This document shows, one piece after another, positions 1 to 9,123 of a stretch of 15,050 nucleotides of DNA. How positions within the stretch are numbered: the first letter of the stretch is position 1; each line of letters starts with the position of its first letter. This DNA is from Chromera velia. Taxonomy: Eukaryota; Sar; Chromeraceae. The notes beneath the pieces were generated by a model. The model did not search any database and was not told the DNA's origin. It was given only the letters and a program-made list of their open reading frames with translations. The stretch lies in the NCBI GenBank assembly GCA_018398765.1, contig JAHBMJ010002823.1:1-15050 (forward strand), written 5' to 3'. The position numbers and the translations under genes were made by a program.

Positions 1-1415
1 GGAAAGGGTTTCACAGACAAAAGAGCGGTTGACACTTATGTCGGCACACCTTCTGTCTGGGCAATTCTTATGTTCTACATTTTCTCTTTAACTTTCTGTC
101 TCTCTCGTTTTGCGGGGGACATCTCTGGAGCGTTCCTCACTGCCCCTGACAAGAACGAGAAGAGAGCCGCAGTCATCATTCCCGATTGGCTGCCGTACAT
201 TCCAGCCAAGAACCCATATGAAGACATGAACGACAGGGACTACGAGACCCTCAGAAAAGCAGCCCTCGAAATCAAGCCGGGGGAGCTTCGATTGGTGGAA
301 AAAGGACTCTACGGGATGCCCTGCTTAGGCAACATCTTTGATAAAAGCCTTGTAGGAGTCCAGGGTGAGGCAGGATACGAACGAGTAGAGACCGGGGTGG
401 CAGTCAAAAGAGGTCAGGCAGGTGAGCCTGCTGTGGGTGTCCAAATTAATTGGATTGATGATGTATTCGGGGCAAGGAGGGGTAGGAAAGAGACCGCAGA
501 AGAAATTGCATTCCTCAGAAGCAGGTTTGAATGGGGACACCTCTTCGAACTTCCCTCTGATGCCAGCATCAAGTATGCTGGCATGGACTTCTCTTTCTTC
601 AATGAGACAGTGGAGATGTCTTAGAACTCATACAGTAGGGGGGTGAACACAGATGCCCTTTGGAGAACGATCGGAGAAAAGAGAAAGAAAGGGGGAGTAA
701 AAGCCACAAAACTCGAACCCGCAACCGAAATGGAGAAGGAGGGGGGATTAGAACCGCTCATGCGGAGTATCAATGATGTGTTGCATTGGATGGTGCGCAC
801 ACGACCCTCCAGACGTGTCTGGGCAGATGAGCTCAGTTGCCACTCCACCCGACCATGCAGGAGAGTTGTCAGAGCAGCAGTCATGGTCCTAAAAATGCTG
901 AAGGAGAAGAAAGAGCCGATCCGTCTGCGGGCACTGAAACGATTCAAGAGAGTCATGCTAGCTGTGCTAGGTGACAGCTCCTACTCCCGAACGTGTTGGG
1001 TTGGCTAATATTCTTGGTTGAAGAAGGATGGACTCCAGAGATAGCAATACAGGAAGCCAACCCGTGGCAGAACATCATAGCATGGCACACTGAACGCCAC
1101 AACCATAAACATGGGAGTAGCACAGCAGCAGAAGCAACTAGCTTCGAAAGCGTCATCAAGCATTTTCCCCGTTTGAAGACACTCACAACCCACCTGTAGG
1201 GTCAGGAACCGAAAGTACAATTCTTTACTGATTACAACCTGTTCTTTGAACAGTTGAGGACGGGCATAGCAGCAGATGGTACCTCACAGGGGATGCTTGA
1301 TTTCACCATACAGGAACTCGGATGGACCAGAGGGTCAGTGACTTGGTGCAGGAGAGAGGTCCAGATGGCTAACGCGCTGACTAAGCCGTGTTGGCCTGGG
1401 AAGGAATTTTTATGA
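1..1415 (+). pseudogene. pol: Ty1/copia-type retrotransposon pol remnant: reverse transcriptase and RNase H, 5' end outside the window
   Basis: This is the 3' part of a copia-type polyprotein that copied element RNA into DNA. The frame is open from base 1. It shows the copia RT start (KGFTDKRAVD), the first catalytic Asp in DISGAFL (118-138), a GLYGMP box (304-321) and the YVDD-equivalent WIDD at 451-462. The RT-RNase H linker follows at about 760-930, with the expected copia spacing of MRSINDVLHW and RTRPS. RNase H shows an Asp at 973-975, the SSTAAEA box with its Glu at 1131, a further Asp at 1230, and the terminal copia hallmark QMANALTK at 1362-1385. It is inactive: there is an in-frame TAG at 622-624, a frame change between about 976 and 1010 (the first frame ends at TAA 1006-1008), and a TAG at 1197-1199 before the final TGA at 1413-1415. 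WIDD in place of YVDD is a conservative change. Family assignment is confident. Integrase and gag would lie to the left of the window. Confidence 0.88.
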
Positions 1416-1860
1416 GCAGAGAAGAACAAATGACAGAACAAGGATGACTGAAGAAAGACATAGATCTTCGCAAGATGGGGGGGTGAGCAGAACGTGCAAG
1501 CGGGCCGGCACCGGCCAACCGGTCCCGCCGCACAGCGCGCCTCCAGAGAGCCATGACCGAGCATGTACGCATCTTGCAGATCAATGCATGCAGAATTAAT
1601 TGCATGTACGTAAATGCATGTAAACAGTAATTCGGTAATACAGAATGATGGAGTCAGATAAGTTAAAGACTTGATTGATGGTTGGAAGTGAAGTAGCCTT
1701 GCTTCACACACCTTCTGATAACGAACACGTATAAGTGCTGTGTGCGCTCATGGGCAAAGGCGCCCCTAGACAAGCAGTGTCTAGCTCTTTCTTTTTATAT
1801 ATAGGAAAGTCAATTTGCCCTCTGAGGTTCGCAAACGCTCATAACGTTGGTTTGCAAACC
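1416..1860. other. Non-coding tract after pol, candidate 3' LTR region of the copia element
   Basis: No gene is visible. A short purine/G-rich run at 1473-1486, about 60 bases after the pol stop, is where a polypurine tract and LTR start would be expected. A TATA-like stretch lies at 1796-1803. Small structures include a 7-bp stem with a 5-base loop at 1766-1784 (CTAGACA / TGTCTAG) and a 12-bp palindrome GGTTTGCAAACC at 1849-1860. The 5' LTR is outside the window, so LTR identity and ends cannot be confirmed. The LTR idea is inference from position only. Confidence 0.25.
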
Positions 1861-1877
1861 TAATCCCCTAACCTGAC

Positions 1878-1904
1878 CAAACCTGTCTAAACCTGTCTAA
1901 ACCT
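1878..1904. repeat. Short tandem repeat, 10-bp unit AAACCTGTCT
   Basis: About two and a half copies of a 10-bp unit lie in tandem. Degenerate relatives appear in inverse orientation (AGGTTTG-type) at 2370-2404 and in the same orientation (CTTAACCTACC-type) at 2466-2500. Confidence 0.6.
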
Positions 1905-2058
1905 GGTTCTAAATGGCTTTTGCATAAATACAGAGAAGATGCAAAGCAAACATAACCTGGTATTTTACCAGGAAATATCAGACAAACCGATCATTTAACG
2001 AATGTAGGAAATTGAGTGCAAGCTCTGCTCTGTTGCAGATAGACAGACAAAGCTCTTC

Positions 2059-2391
2059 ATGGCGTGGTGGCCGCCTGGAAAGGCAAAGTTTGTCCTGACC
2101 AAATTCCTCAATCATGTGTGTGGTTTCAATGAAGAGGCGATCAAGCAAACAAAGATTGTGCTGGAAAAGAAGAGAGGGGAAAAAGGGGGAGAGCAGGATA
2201 AGGAGAATGCAGCGGCTGCTGTGAATACTGATGCGAGCGAGGCTGTATCCTTTCCTAAAACGCTCATGCACCGTCATGCACAGAGTGTTACAGACGTGGT
2301 CCTGCCAGCAAAAACGTACGTACAAAATGTGCTTTTAACAGATCATTCACATAGAGATTTCAGAAGTTTGACCAGGTTTGGATGGGTTTGA
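2059..2391 (+). CDS. Unidentified open reading frame, 110 codons, doubtful
   Basis: This frame starts at an ATG and ends at a TGA inside the inverted AAACCT-type repeat. The predicted protein has a plausible globular beginning (KFVLTKFLNHVCGFNEE), a lysine/glutamate-rich middle (residues about 34-48) and an alanine run (about 51-54), with no recognised domain or motif. A good splice-acceptor-like sequence (pyrimidine tract then GCAG) ends at 2037, and a GTACGT donor-like site lies near 2317. It could therefore be an exon, a remnant of a transposable element bounded by the inverted repeats, or chance. It lies between the copia remnant and AT-rich DNA, with no supporting neighbour. No function is proposed. 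Confidence 0.2.
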   Translation: MAWWPPGKAKFVLTKFLNHVCGFNEEAIKQTKIVLEKKRGEKGGEQDKENAAAAVNTDASEAVSFPKTLMHRHAQSVTDVVLPAKTYVQNVLLTDHSHRDFRSLTRFGWV

Positions 2392-2500
2392 AGAGGTTTG
2401 AGTCTGGTATGACCATGGTTTCTAAACTAATTCTAAACCTTACGTAGCAAATAGGTTTTAAACTCATCTTAACCTACCCTAACCTACCTTAACCTTAGCC
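2369..2500. repeat. AGGTTTG / AACCTACC degenerate repeat cluster
   Basis: Three spaced GGTTTG motifs occur at 2373-2400, roughly every 11 bases. They form an imperfect inverted counterpart of the AAACCTG repeat at 1878-1904. The cluster at 2466-2500 repeats the AACCTACC theme in the opposite orientation. It resembles neither a standard telomere repeat nor a known element. Confidence 0.4.
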
Positions 2501-2646
2501 ACTCGACCGTATTTTAGCGTTTTTTAAGCTTTTTTTACAAATTGAACTCCAAAAATCTCTTTTAAAATTATATTAAAAATTTAATTTTTTATTGAAAAAC
2601 CTAACTTCAAACCTAGGATACCCTCACAGAGTGTCAGACCCTAGCA
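2501..2646. other. AT-rich spacer without a gene
   Basis: Strongly AT-rich sequence with runs of T and A. No open frame or motif could be supported. It marks the edge between the AACCTACC cluster and the GC-rich repeat mosaic. Confidence 0.5.
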
Positions 2647-2962
2647 GAGTGCGTCAGATAGCTGCGTCCAACGTTTACAGGAAGATCTGACGCACGCCAA
2701 GCTCGGCCCCGGAAAGATAATTCAGCTGAGGAGGCACTTTTCAAATTTAAAGCAGGGGCAACAAGAATAAATTTCGCTTTCCGGGCCATTCGTACGGAGT
2801 GCATCAGATGGCTGCGTCTGACGTTTACAGAAAGATCTGATACACGCCAAGCTCGGCCCTGGAAAGATAATTCAACTGAGGAGGCACTTTCCAAATTTAA
2901 AGCAGGGGCAATAAGAATAAATTTCACTTTCCAGGCTATTCGCACGGAGTGCGTCAGATGCA
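2647..2962 (+). repeat. Tandem repeat, 150-bp unit, two full copies and a partial third
   Basis: Copy 1 spans 2647-2796, copy 2 spans 2797-2946, and a partial third starts at 2947. Each begins at GAGTGCRTCAGAT, and each carries the core GCCAAGCTCGGCCC followed by GGAAAGATAATTCA. By eye the copies differ at scattered, mostly transition-type positions. The end of each unit (CGCTTTCCGGGCCATTCG or close) is an inverted relative of the CCCCGGAAAGC motif seen elsewhere, so this is a local amplification of the dispersed repeat family. Open frames across it are repeat artefacts. Confidence 0.85.
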
Positions 2963-2986
2963 TGCTGAATCGCCCCGATCATGCAT

Positions 2987-3064
2987 CTGACGCAAGCAAG
3001 CTTGCGAACAGCCCCGGAAAGCAAGAAAAATGAGAACTGCATGATTGACGTACGCTGGCCAGCC
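2987..3064 (+). repeat. Dispersed repeat module A
   Basis: This module runs from CTGACGCAAGCAAGCTTGCG through CCCCGGAAAGCAAGAAAAA to a GACGTACGCTGGCC end. Close copies lie at 13411-13485 and 13705-13797 in the same orientation, and at 13303-13376 in inverse orientation. It is non-coding. Confidence 0.8.
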
Positions 3065-3108
3065 TCCCTGAACCTAACTACCACTTAAAAGTTTAAGCTG
3101 CATTTTTG

Positions 3109-3270
3109 GATAAGCTTAAAAGTCCGCGCCGCAGGCGTGGATCATTTACGGTGTCTTGAAAGCCAAAGCTACATATCTGGGCGGTCTCTTGACTATTTAC
3201 ACCGTAGGCGTAGACGGTGTCTTAAAAAACGATGCCGCAGGTAGACATCATCTTGATTATATTCTTTCAA
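3109..3270. repeat. Degenerate short repeats around ACGGTGTCTT
   Basis: The phrases CGCAGGCGTGGA, ACGGTGTCTTGAAA, CGTAGGCGTAGACGGTGTCTT and GCCGCAGGTAGACATCATCTT follow each other with imperfect spacing. They look like decayed copies of one short unit. No coding potential was recognised. Confidence 0.45.
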
Positions 3271-3280
3271 GTGGCACTTA

Positions 3281-3470
3281 GGTTCAGGGAGGTTCCCTCA
3301 GAAAAGCTGCGGAACCTCCCCTTCCCCGGGAAAAAAGCCTGGGGGTATGCTCTGACGCACGCATAGCGCAAATTCAGCCTTTCCGCGGTCGCTTTCTGGG
3401 GCCACCCATATATCTGACGCACGCATGCATGGTGACGGGTTGAAGTCGGGTTCACGCTTTTCTAGACCAT
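3281..3470 (+). repeat. Dispersed repeat module B
   Basis: The core at 3301-3385 (GAAAAGCTGCGGAACC, CCCCGGGAAAAAAG, GGGGGTATGCTCTGAC, AAATTCAGCCTTTCCG) has a close copy at 13827-13912 in the same orientation. It is followed by GGTCGCTTTCTGGGGCC, whose inverse reappears near 14969-14990. It is non-coding. Confidence 0.8.
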
Positions 3471-3530
3471 TTGGGCGGCATCTTTCCGGGGCTTTTTTTT
3501 GGCGAAAGACACACGTACACTGCGTGCATA

Positions 3531-3581
3531 TGGGCTGGGGTATTTTTGTTTTGTAAGTGCCCCCCGCTTCGCTTTCCAGGG
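3531..3581 (+). repeat. Dispersed repeat module C, inverted relative to 12642-12692
   Basis: The 51-bp segment reads TGGGCTGGGGTATTTTTG, then TTTTGTAAGTGCCCCCC, then GCTTCGCTTTCCAGGG. By eye it differs from the reverse complement of 12642-12692 at only one position, so the two copies are recent relative to the rest of the family. Confidence 0.85.
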
Positions 3582-3850
3582 CTATCTGACACACTCCGTG
3601 CGAATGGCCCGGAAAGCGAAATTAACTTTAGACTCGGAATTAACTGGAGTCGGAAGTGCTCGAGTTTTGTTAATTATTTAAGTGCCCTCTCAGCGATATT
3701 TCCGGGGCAATGATGAAAATTGCGTGCGTCATGCAGTTTTTCAGTCGGAGATTCATCGACATCCGAGGCCTCCCACCTCAACTCTTTGTAAGTGCCCCTC
3801 AGCTACGCTTTCCGGGCCATTGCCGCATGCCGCGTGCAATCGCGTGCATG
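3582..3850. repeat. Fragments of the GGCCCGGAAAGCG repeat family
   Basis: This region contains ACTCCGTGCGAATGGCCCGG at about 3592-3611, TATTTCCGGGGCAATG near 3700 and GCTTTCCGGGCCATTGC near 3807, with TAAGTGCCC spacers as in module C. They are short, shuffled family pieces. No gene is supported. Confidence 0.6.
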
Positions 3851-4480
3851 CCTAGCTCCTCTTCTCCTCCACAAAAACGACAACAGAAGACGTTCGGTTC
3901 AGAATACATTCTGCAGATAATCCATTTTTTATGATATTAAAACTTCACTGCGGATCATTGCGGAGGTTTACTTTCACGGCATCTCACGATTCAGCATCAT
4001 TGTGCCAATTGGACACCTCGCTTTTGACAGCAGTTCGACAGAGTCGTGTCCTCACCAGGCAGGCAAGATACTAAGTGTCGGCGTTCAACAGAGAGACGGG
4101 TTCAGGGGGTGGCTGAGTGAGTCAGTCTTTCTGTCTGTCTGTCAGTGGGTGAGGCGGCCAGACATCAGGCCAGAAGTCCATTCCAGACTTCTGTAGATCT
4201 TTTGTACTTCCCTCAAGAAAATGGTCTGAATTAAGGGCAAGACTACAAGTGAAGACATCCCGCCAGTCAATCCACCAAGATAGAGGAGACGAGACGCTAG
4301 AGCACAAAGGGAAATTCAGAGAAAGACAAAGGGAGAGCGAGAAATGGCGTTCACCCTCACACACATAATTGAGGCGGCGCTTCTGTTCATCAACGCCTGT
4401 GCGGTACTGAACTCTCAAAGATTTCTCAAAAAATGTCCGTCCGTCTGTCTGCCGGTTTTTTGCGATAAAGATAGAGATTC
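3851..4480. other. Stretch with no recognisable gene or repeat
   Basis: I see only short, unremarkable open frames and small CTGTCTGTCTGT-type runs near 4128-4142 and 4436-4452. No motif, RNA gene or repeat-family member could be supported. Confidence 0.5.
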
Positions 4481-5450
4481 ACGAAATGTGCGCTCCTTCT
4501 GCTTCTGTTGAGCAGCTCCACTTTCTCAGTTTCTTCCTCTCCCCTGCATCATTTTCTCTCTGTCCCTGCTGCCTTGACCCTCTTCTTGCTTCCCCTCGAC
4601 GTCCCGTGTATTTGATGCTGCCACCTTCCCGTCTCCTACTCATGACTCTGTGTGGCCACCCCACTTTTGTGCACTCTTCCTCTCCTCTCCTCTCCTCTCC
4701 TCCTCACCCTTTTTCCTGTCACAATCCCTCCTCTGTTTCTGTCTTCCTGTCTCTTGCTGATTCCATTCGATGATCCTCTTCACTTCTCTGTCTTTCTTTT
4801 TATCTTCTTCCTCTAACCCCTTGCTGCTGGATCTCCTCTTCGGTCAAGCTTTCTCGGTCTGCTCAGGCTCCCACTGCATTCTTCCCCTGTCCTCTCTTTT
4901 CTCTCTCCTCTCCGCTCCGTGTTCGCCCCTGCGTTCATGCCAGAGAAAGAGTGTCTGTCTGGCTTTTTCCCAGAATCTTGTGGCTTCCCAGAATGTTATT
5001 CCGGTATTCTTTGAAATATCACGTTCCATCTTTGTTGTGCTTGAACTGCAGATGGGATGGACAAGCTTAAAGAAGGTCAGGAAGAATACTGGCATGCAGA
5101 GAGTCCGGCAGGCAGGCAGGCAGGCAGGCAGGCAGGCAAGCCGACGACGATGCAGGGAGAAACAAAGAAAGATCCCACTTCGCTCAATCTCGAAAATGAG
5201 ACACCATACCGCTGCAGTTGTGCGTGTGTTTTCTTGTCTTTTTTCTCTGGTTTGGCGCACTGGCGTCCCTCTGTTTCTTTCAATCTCTCGTTGTCTGTGC
5301 ATCTCTCTGTGTTCATTCAAACTGTGTGTATGTATCCATGTCTGTTCTTTCTCGCGGGGGGGTACGCGCCAACCTTTTCTCAGGCTCCAGTGTCGGTATA
5401 CTGTTCTTTGCTCTTCCCGAGTGTGTCTGTCTCTGGACTGTTGAAGTGAG
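4481..5450. other. Pyrimidine-rich low-complexity intergenic DNA
   Basis: The + strand is dominated by C and T (CTCTCCTC, TTTCTTCC and similar) over nearly 1 kb, apart from a purine-rich island near 5055-5170. Open frames here in both strands are composition artefacts: the residues are almost all Ser, Leu, Phe, Pro and Cys on + and Arg, Glu, Lys and Gly on -. Confidence 0.65.
5107..5138. repeat. Microsatellite (GGCA)8
   Basis: Eight uninterrupted GGCA units. The same tetranucleotide is found in an intron of the membrane-protein gene at 10541-10570. Confidence 0.95.
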
Positions 5451-5508
5451 GAGAGGAAGAGAGAGTGCGAGCGAACGAAAGACAACAGTACGAGAGAGAG
5501 AGAGGAAA

Positions 5509-5545
5509 AGAAAGAAAGAAAGGAAGGAAGGAAGGAAGGAAAGGA
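5509..5545. repeat. Purine microsatellite (GAAA)n then (GGAA)n
   Basis: The + strand is purine-only across this stretch. The unit is complementary to the TTTC/TTCC arrays that begin about 400 bases downstream, so the two can pair as an inverted repeat. Confidence 0.9.
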
Positions 5546-5611
5546 GGGATAAAGGAATGGACGTGAGAAAGAGAGAGAGCTTACAGACAGGCAGCTACAG
5601 GTATCTAGACA

Positions 5612-5657
5612 CTCTCTCTCTCTCTCTCTCTCTCTCTCCTTGTGTGTGTGTGGGTGT
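5612..5657. repeat. Dinucleotide microsatellites (CT)n then (TG)n
   Basis: About 14 CT units are followed directly by a TG run with one interruption. (TG)n is the class able to adopt Z-DNA. No gene context was recognised. Confidence 0.9.
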
Positions 5658-5944
5658 GTCTATGTATGTGTTGGTTTTTTCTTTGCATTCATGCAGGGGA
5701 AGGAGCGAGGAGTCAGATTGCGATGTTTCTTTGGGCTGTCCGATCCTATCTGCGATGTCAGTTGATACCCAAGCACAGACAGACATGACGGTGACGGGAA
5801 GATTGACGAGAGAGAGAGAGGGAAAGATGGAGGAAGGGAGGAAGAGAAAGAAGGGCAACCTGCTTGTGTACTTCTTCTCAACTGAGTACGCCGAGCTGTG
5901 CTTTAACTCACCCTCACTTTCCTTCTCTGTCTGTCCCTCTTTCC

Positions 5945-5949
5945 CTCCC

Positions 5950-5981
<32 letters not shown>

Positions 5982-5989
5982 TTTTTTTT

Positions 5990-6021
<32 letters not shown>

Positions 6022-6126
6022 TCCTTCCTTCCTTCCTTCCTTCCTTCCTTTTTTTCTGTCTTTCTTTCATGCACTCCCTTCTTACCTCCGATCTTCCTTT
6101 TGATATGTTTACTTTCTTATTTGACA

Positions 6127-6163
<37 letters not shown>

Positions 6164-6220
6164 TTTCTTTTCTTTCCTTCCTTCCTTCCTTCCTTCCTTC
6201 CTTCCCTCCTTCCCTTCTTC

Positions 6221-6252
<32 letters not shown>

Positions 6253-6265
6253 TTTTTTTTTGTCT

Positions 6266-6304
<39 letters not shown>
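5945..6304. repeat. Compound TTTC / TTCC tetranucleotide array
   Basis: Long TTTC blocks (5951-6020, 6131-6175, 6221-6250, 6266-6304) alternate with TTCC blocks (6021-6050, 6175-6205), T runs at 5981-5990 and near 6252-6261, and a short unique gap at 6055-6120. The array is pyrimidine-only over most of its length. Tetranucleotide units contain no stop in any frame, so the 436-codon open frame at 5218-6528 that crosses this array is an artefact. Confidence 0.95.
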
Positions 6305-6530
6305 CCCTTCATTTCGTTGGCTCTTTGTTTATGGAAGATGACAACAGAAAGGAAGAGAAAGAGATCGAAAAAAAAATTGTTCGGCCTGTCTGTCTCTCTT
6401 TCTGCGTGCCTTTCAATCTCTCTGTAGAGCACAGGGTGACCCGGAACATAAATTTTCTCCCTTCCTTCCCTGTGGGTCCCACTGTCGTTTCCGTCACCCC
6501 GGTGAATGAATACCAGCGAACAAACTGAAA

Positions 6531-8546
6531 ATACTGTAACAGCTGCATTAAGATGTCGATGCTTGTGTTTGCAGACCCACTCGTTCTGATCAACATCTTC
6601 GCAATCGTGTTAGAACTCTTTTTAGGTTGATCGATCCATCAATAACTTCAATACGTGCATGCCCGTTCATGAAAAAGTGAACTGATTAATTGAGACACAA
6701 TTTCAAAAATCAGAACTCTAAATTCTAGTCTAAATTATTGATCTATTACTAGTTTAATATTAAACTGTTATTTATTCAAGTGGAATCGAATGTATTAAAA
6801 CCTCAATCAAAACTTGCTTTTTTATTTAAAGTTTTGGTATATGAAAGTAATAATATAATTATCCTAGCCTGAGTCCTAGTTAGTCCTAGACTCCTAGTCC
6901 TAGGACTAGGATTAGGATTAATAGAAAATGTCTGGAAGATTGGCCTCCCGCCCTAATGCCGAATGTCTAACGTGCGTCGTACGGCTTCCAGGGGAAGCGC
7001 CTACTAGACAAATCAGACCTCCATCTTCATCATAGTCTAGTTCATAGTACGTAATAGTATGCCATCGCCATCATGGCCTATCAGCCGATGATTAGCTAGG
7101 CGTCTAGCGTTTACTACGCCGCCGTTTAGCAAGTCAGGTTAAACAGTGGAGGTTAAATTATGCAACGATCTCAGTCGAATAAGAAATCTATAGATTTAGT
7201 AATAGCAAGTTAGACCTTAGTTCCATGGTACCATGATTAGAGTCGCTAGACTTAGTACAGTAATAGTACTGAAACATTGAAAACGCTGGTGAAGTGACGC
7301 CTGCAAGCTGAGTTGGCAACACTGTGCAAACTCAAAGCAGCGGTGCTTTCCTACGCCTGGGGGTGGATGTCAGCCTTCTGGGTTTCTCCCCTTCCTTCAG
7401 TGCTGACCAAACAAGCCATGCTCACGGAGTCACAGCCACAGCCAGTTTTGAGAAGGCAAAGCTTGATTTTTGTGAATGAAGAAAATCGGAGGAGACACTA
7501 GAGGAGACGGCGAAAATCTGGGGGCATGACTCGAAAAGGTTTCTGCCGGGGGCAAGACGAGGATTGCATAGCACGCGCAGGCCTTTCTAGGCAAAATTTT
7601 GGGCCTTGTCACACTGATGACAGCTCGGTACACGTACAGCCAGTCAGAAAGGGGAAAAAGAAACAAAGGAGAGGGAGAGAAGGACGTCGGTAAGGGGGAG
7701 CAGGTCGTACGGCTCCAACCTGATGTCTCATAAGCTGATACAACAGCTCAGACTGGAAGCCGGGGGCATGTACAGATGAGTGGACAACATCTTCGGTTGA
7801 GAGTCAATCACTTCTATATTACCGGGAAGGATAAACTGATTTGTTCTTGTGTTTCTAGGTTTCTGCATATGTTTTCTCTTATGAGGAGAACTGGCTGATC
7901 CTAGTGCCCTGACTGACTAGCTCGTGCCAGTGTCTAACGCTGGAAGTTCAGAAATGGATGGACGGCGATGACATATGATGATGATGATCAATGATAGTGA
8001 AAACGTGTATAAATATATGTGACTGTGAATTACTATACGTACAGAAGTACAACTTAATGTTTCTAAATGTTTCTATATTTTAATTTGTTTTATGCATATA
8101 AATTGTGATTCAAGACATATACACTTAAAATTATAATGGAGACCGTGAGTACCTAGCTCTTCAATTTTTCTTTATATGTATGTATACGTATGATGAAGTT
8201 AGATGAAGTTCAATGTGAACGTCTTTTCATTTAGGTTTTTTAATGCAGTCCAATGTTCTAAAAGCTTTTTTCAAATTCACAGGCGTTTTTCGCGGCTGCC
8301 TGAGAGCTGCGGCTTCCATTAACAAGACGACCATCTTTAATCCTTTTTGGTGTCTTCTTGTGAGTGTATGCTTGCGTGTATCCTTTTGACCGATGTATTC
8401 ACACATTTATATTAGGCCAAAATCACTCAGTGCTCTCCGAACTGAGAAGAGTTGGGTCAATTCTTGGATTTCCTGTCTCCCCCAACCCGTTTGTCTGTTT
8501 CTTCCAGCGCAACCATTTGTACATCCACCATCCCTTCACTCCTTAA
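6531..8546. other. AT-rich intergenic DNA and 3' flank of the membrane-protein gene
   Basis: About 2 kb without a supportable gene. It includes a CCTAG-rich palindromic cluster (6865-6920), a 12-bp palindrome CATGGTACCATG near 7224-7235, a purine-rich stretch (7490-7690), a GATGATGATGATGATCA run near 7976 and very AT-rich DNA at 7990-8260. The last 150-200 bases before 8547 should contain the 3' untranslated region of the minus-strand gene. No clear polyadenylation signal was identified. Confidence 0.5.
6893..6910. repeat. Perfect 18-bp palindrome in a CCTAG-rich cluster
   Basis: The sequence CCTAGTCCTAGGACTAGG is its own reverse complement. It sits in a cluster of CCTAG and TAGGATTA units from about 6863 to 6922. 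Confidence 0.85.
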
Positions 8547-9091
8547 TTAGGGTTTCACAATCAACGACTCGAGTGTGTGCTCCGTCTCCGGAGCCCCTCT
8601 CAGGGCGATCATGCTCATGTCCGTCAGCGCGAGGAGAAGAGTGGCCCCCCCTATCACGACGTGCTGCAAAAGTGCATGACCGAAAACAGACAATCAAGAA
8701 AGGCCCAGAGAGAAACAGGGATGCAGCCCTTCTACTGCACTGTCGAAGAATAAGAGACAACCGAAGATAAAAAATAATTGATTTAGTGGTGTATGTTGCC
8801 GTCTGCATGCAGGATTTGGTGAGGGGCATGCAGAGGCATCACATCAGAAGCACAAGAGTTTGAGGCAAGGATTCGATGCATAGAGACGACCAAAAAAGAA
8901 AAGAGCTAATCCAACACTCTTTTAATTCGTGTATGAAAGAAAGCATTCCTCTGGGAACCACCGCACCCACCTGGAGCATCACGCAGTAGACCAATGCGTA
9001 GTCTGTGCTGCTCCACTCCTCCTCTTTCTCTCCGTAGACGATGAAGAGCTGCAAGGCACAAAGAATGCAAACCACGCATACACACGTACAC

Positions 9092-9123
<32 letters not shown>

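Noticed and set aside
1861-1910. Telomere-like repeats
   Set aside because: AAACCTGTCT is not a standard telomere unit, there are only two or three copies, and unique sequence lies on both sides.
2634-2963. 109-codon minus-strand frame with internally repeated protein sequence
   Set aside because: The protein repeat simply mirrors the 150-bp DNA tandem repeat, whose length is a multiple of three.
4844-5485. 213-codon minus-strand frame opposite the pyrimidine-rich region
   Set aside because: Its Arg/Glu/Lys composition follows from the purine-rich strand, and the (GGCA)n array gives its CLPA repeats. No splice structure or motif supports it.
5218-6528. 436-codon open frame on the + strand, the longest in the window
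   Set aside because: Most of it is Phe/Leu/Ser/Pro from TTTC and TTCC tetranucleotide arrays, which lack stops in every frame. The rest is low-complexity or unrecognisable sequence.
7313-7501. Frame containing PSVLTKQAML, reminiscent of the copia RNase H end
   Set aside because: Only a four-residue likeness (VLTK). The flanking residues do not match and no other pol motif is in the right order.
7758-7800. VDNIFG phrase resembling the copia WIDDVFG box
   Set aside because: It is bracketed by stop codons and lies downstream of, not upstream of, the VLTK-like phrase. The likeness is too short to support a second element.
8536-8829. 97-codon minus-strand frame overlapping the last exon
   Set aside because: The splice phase from exon 6 selects a different frame at 8663-8547, which gives a hydrophobic segment and a proper stop.
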